From positions 1-6,661 of the forward strand of contig JAUYPK010000025.1 in NCBI GenBank assembly GCA_030697615.1: 6,661 bases of DNA, read 5' to 3'. Positions 4,366 through 6,661 of the stretch are shown here, piece by piece. The notes beneath the pieces were generated by a model that was given only the letters and a program-made list of their open reading frames with translations, was not told the DNA's origin and did no database searches. The stretch's first letter is position 1. The number at the start of each line of letters is the position of its first letter. The position numbers and the translations under genes were made by a program. Origin of the DNA: Microcaldota archaeon. Its GTDB lineage: Archaea > Micrarchaeota > Micrarchaeia > Norongarragalinales > UBA8480.

Positions 4366-6429
4366 ATGAACTTCAAACCGCTATTTTTGTCGCTGGTTGT
4401 ATTTTTGCTACTTGTAACACTAGTAGATCTTGCAAGCGCAGCCACTACAATATACGCTCCTGCGGTTGACAGCAACGGAAAAGGGATACTGACGCCGTTT
4501 ACAGTAACTGCAACTCAAGGCACTGGCAGAATCAGGACAGACATACAAGCTTCTTTAATTGCAACTGAAACTGAAAATTCAATCCGCACAGCTGCACAAG
4601 CAGCGAGCAAAGAAGCTAGCGTTTCGCTGGAAAACATTGATATAAATATAGATATTGACAGCGAAGCTGAGCTTATCGACGGGCCGTCTGGTGGAATGGC
4701 TTTTGGAATTGCTATTTACAACGAGTTGATCCACATTGCTGCGTTACGAGGGCAGGCGATTGAAGCTCCACAAATTCGCAGTGACTTAGTAGTTACAGGA
4801 GCAATCACTGAAGATGGTTTAAGTGAAAAAGTAGGCGGAGTAGAAGAAAAGGTAATTGCGGTTAGCGAAAGCGGCAAAAAATTAATGTTAATAGCAGCTG
4901 GCCAAAGCGCCAACGATGCGCTTGACTACGCGGTTTTTGCAAGGGAGATTTCCAACGGTTCACTACAAGTAGTTGAAGTGCATTCACTCAACGAAGCGCT
5001 GCAATATGCATACACGGCAAACAACTCCCGCGTCGACGCACCACAAGTCATAATCCAGCCACTTGTACTTGAAAGGTTTATTGCAAATGAAAAAACACTC
5101 CACGTTAAACAAATTGCACTCGACGAAATCCAAACCGCCCAAACCGAATTAGCCAAAGTTACGCGTAAACTCGACAGCGATGCCCAGCAAAGCCAACAAG
5201 TAACCGCGATAATTAGATCGGTAAACGAGTCGCTGAAAAACGCCCAGCAAGCAGTTGACAACGGCTATTACTACACAGGTGCAAACTCCGCTTTTCTAGC
5301 GCGGATAAACCTACAAACAGTAAACGCAGAAGGAACCACTACACAAGATTTTCAAACAATGGTTAGCGAAATGGAAACACAATTAACTCAATTCAATACA
5401 AGTGTAACTGCAACTCAAAACAATTTTGAAGATATTGCAGCTGCAAAGATGCGCTATTGGTGGGCGTACACGCGGTTCAACGAGGCAAAAGAAGAGTTTA
5501 CAAACACAAAAACAGCGACTGTGCCGTTAGTGCGGGACTATTACAACGCAGTTGCTTGGTTCGACGCTAGCAAGAAATTAATGCAACACGCAAAAAACAA
5601 CGCTAATGGCGACGCCATAAACGAATACAACTTACGCGAATATTCGCTCGACTTGCTTGAAAAAGCGGAAAAAATTGCAAACACTTCAACTGATTCAGAA
5701 ATCCAATGGCATTTAAAAACTGCAAAAGTGGAAATCACCAACGCAGACTACGTAACCGCTGTTTTCGACTTGCAATTTGTACTATCTGCAGATAGTTCTA
5801 CAAAACAAATCGTTGGCAAAACGCCGGACCAGCTCATAGAACAATACGGCGAAGTTAAAACTACAAATATCTACAACCAACCAACCTCTGCAACGTGGGC
5901 GGAGCTTTACTACGCAAACGCAATTTACAACTTACAAGACGTATCAAGCCCAAACGACTTAGGCGGAATCATAAACGCAGTCCGACTAAAAGAACTCGCA
6001 ATGTACTTCAACGAGGCAAAAGAACAAACGCTACGCGAATTACAAAATCCCCGCAACGCAACTAACCGCACAATAACGCCATTAAACGCGCTTCCACAAG
6101 CACCACAAGAGCAGCCAAACGTAACAGCGACAATAACACAGACGACAAACAGCAACACAGGAACATTGCAAATAATTGCGTTGATAATAGTGGCAATTGG
6201 AATCGTTATACTCGCGGGCATAACACTCGGCAAATTAAAACCAATTAACCGCCACGTAAACACGGAGCAAATGCTTGACAAACTAGACGAAGCACTTGTA
6301 AGCGGAAGAATAAGCGAATCAACTTACAAGAGGCTAAAAGCGAAATACGCAACAAAGGCAAAAGAAGAAAAAATCGAAACAAAGAATTTACAAACTTCCA
6401 AAGAACGCTTGAAAAGAAAGAGAAGATAA
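4366..6429 (+). CDS. Secreted, membrane-anchored Lon-like serine protease (S16) with SHOCT-like tail
   Basis: This 687-residue protein has an N-terminal signal peptide (hydrophobic 5-20, likely cut after ASA near residue 25). An S16 (Lon-type) protease domain spans about 27-215. The catalytic serine is in IDGPSGGMAFG (S108) and the catalytic lysine in VGGVEEKVIAV (K162), the Ser-Lys dyad of Lon, but with no AAA+ ATPase domain. The region 235-560 is largely helical, with helix-pair segments such as AQQAVDNGYYYTGANSAFLA and several N-x-S/T sites. A linker rich in Thr, Asn, Gln and Pro (562-598) leads to one transmembrane helix (about 601-623). The cytoplasmic end has a SHOCT-like helical hairpin (LDKLDEALVSGRISESTYKR, 637-656) and a Lys/Arg tail. 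The catalytic domain would face outside the cell. The architecture resembles the predicted archaeal secreted proteases of COG1750; substrates are unknown. The serine-lysine spacing is 54 residues, against 43 in E. coli Lon. Confidence 0.88.
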   Translation: MNFKPLFLSLVVFLLLVTLVDLASAATTIYAPAVDSNGKGILTPFTVTATQGTGRIRTDIQASLIATETENSIRTAAQAASKEASVSLENIDINIDIDSEAELIDGPSGGMAFGIAIYNELIHIAALRGQAIEAPQIRSDLVVTGAITEDGLSEKVGGVEEKVIAVSESGKKLMLIAAGQSANDALDYAVFAREISNGSLQVVEVHSLNEALQYAYTANNSRVDAPQVIIQPLVLERFIANEKTLHVKQIALDEIQTAQTELAKVTRKLDSDAQQSQQVTAIIRSVNESLKNAQQAVDNGYYYTGANSAFLARINLQTVNAEGTTTQDFQTMVSEMETQLTQFNTSVTATQNNFEDIAAAKMRYWWAYTRFNEAKEEFTNTKTATVPLVRDYYNAVAWFDASKKLMQHAKNNANGDAINEYNLREYSLDLLEKAEKIANTSTDSEIQWHLKTAKVEITNADYVTAVFDLQFVLSADSSTKQIVGKTPDQLIEQYGEVKTTNIYNQPTSATWAELYYANAIYNLQDVSSPNDLGGIINAVRLKELAMYFNEAKEQTLRELQNPRNATNRTITPLNALPQAPQEQPNVTATITQTTNSNTGTLQIIALIIVAIGIVILAGITLGKLKPINRHVNTEQMLDKLDEALVSGRISESTYKRLKAKYATKAKEEKIETKNLQTSKERLKRKRR

Positions 6430-6440
6430 GAAAACGCACA

Positions 6441-6661
6441 CTAGCCATTGACTGATTTTGATTCAACTAAATTAGTTTTAAATCTCCCTCGAATAAAACT
6501 ACGCTTAACATCTTCCACACAAACAGGCAGCGTTTCACCAAACACTTCAACATTTGGATCGCTAACGCTAAACCCCCGCTTTCTCAATTCATTTACGACG
6601 TGGTCAGCAACATTATCCAAATTGCCAGGATCTAGGCCTAGCGAAATAAACCTATTGCCTA
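6441..6661 (-). CDS. C-terminal fragment of an unknown protein
   Basis: On the reverse strand the frame read from 6659 down to a TAG at 6441-6443 is open throughout, while the other two reverse frames have stops at once at the window edge. The 72 visible residues look like a natural protein: GNRFISLGLDPGNLDNVADH, then VVNELRKRGFSVSDPNVEVF (an amphipathic helix and a strand), then GETLPVCVEDVKRSFIRGRF and a polar tail. The mix suggests an alpha/beta domain with a terminal basic helix. I do not recognise the family, and the start is outside the window. It converges on the S16 protease gene with an 11-bp gap (6430-6440), in keeping with the tight packing elsewhere. No terminator is visible in that gap. 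Confidence 0.65.
   Translation of the reverse strand, partial: GNRFISLGLDPGNLDNVADHVVNELRKRGFSVSDPNVEVFGETLPVCVEDVKRSFIRGRFKTNLVESKSVNG

Noticed and set aside
4926..5261. Reverse-strand open frame inside the S16 protease gene (also 5541-5741 and 5925-6281)
   Set aside because: Serine/cysteine/alanine-rich translations of this kind are typical shadows of a Gln/Asn/Ala-rich forward gene.
1..6661. tRNA, rRNA, CRISPR array, insertion sequence or transposase
   Set aside because: No cloverleaf-like segment, no regularly spaced direct repeats and no transposase or integrase motifs were seen on either strand.

Overview
The window looks like archaeal chromosome. The tryptophanyl-tRNA synthetase is of the archaeal/eukaryotic type, there is an archaeal adenylate-kinase-like P-loop protein and a secreted Lon-like (S16) protease with a C-terminal membrane anchor, and several genes have a TATA-like box about 26 nt before the ATG with no ribosome binding site, as expected for leaderless archaeal transcripts. 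Genes are short and tightly packed. A DPANN-type or other compact archaeal genome is possible, but the sequence alone does not settle the lineage.

Layout. Positions 1-133 hold the 3' end of a forward gene with a charged, coiled-coil-like tail. It converges on a reverse-strand class I SAM-dependent methyltransferase (130-783), and the two stop codons share one CTAG. A small 71-residue unknown protein (839-1054) runs divergently from the methyltransferase. A 67-bp convergent gap then carries a nested 48-bp dyad (1071-1118). Next is a reverse-strand, strongly basic 120-residue orphan (1122-1484), divergent from an overlapping AbrB-type antitoxin / PIN-domain toxin pair (1601-1876 and 1861-2259). 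The toxin pair has a clear candidate operator of three identical 9-bp half-sites on its promoter. Runs of 12 and 9 cytosines lie on either side of the pair.

The second half looks like housekeeping sequence: trpS on the reverse strand (2275-3405), then on the forward strand an 85-residue unknown protein (3456-3713), an AdkA-like P-loop kinase (3726-4301) and the 687-residue membrane-anchored S16 protease (4366-6429). trpS and the 85-residue gene diverge from a palindromic TATA-like box placed exactly midway between their ATGs. The window ends in the 3' part of a reverse-strand unknown gene (6441 to the edge).

The most interesting part is 1055-2270: an accessory-looking block with a toxin-antitoxin pair whose PIN toxin has lysine where a catalytic aspartate is expected, homopolymer tracts (one inside a promoter), an orphan basic protein and an elaborate dyad. 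Genes 839, 1484 and 1601 have Shine-Dalgarno-like sites, while most genes outside the block look leaderless.
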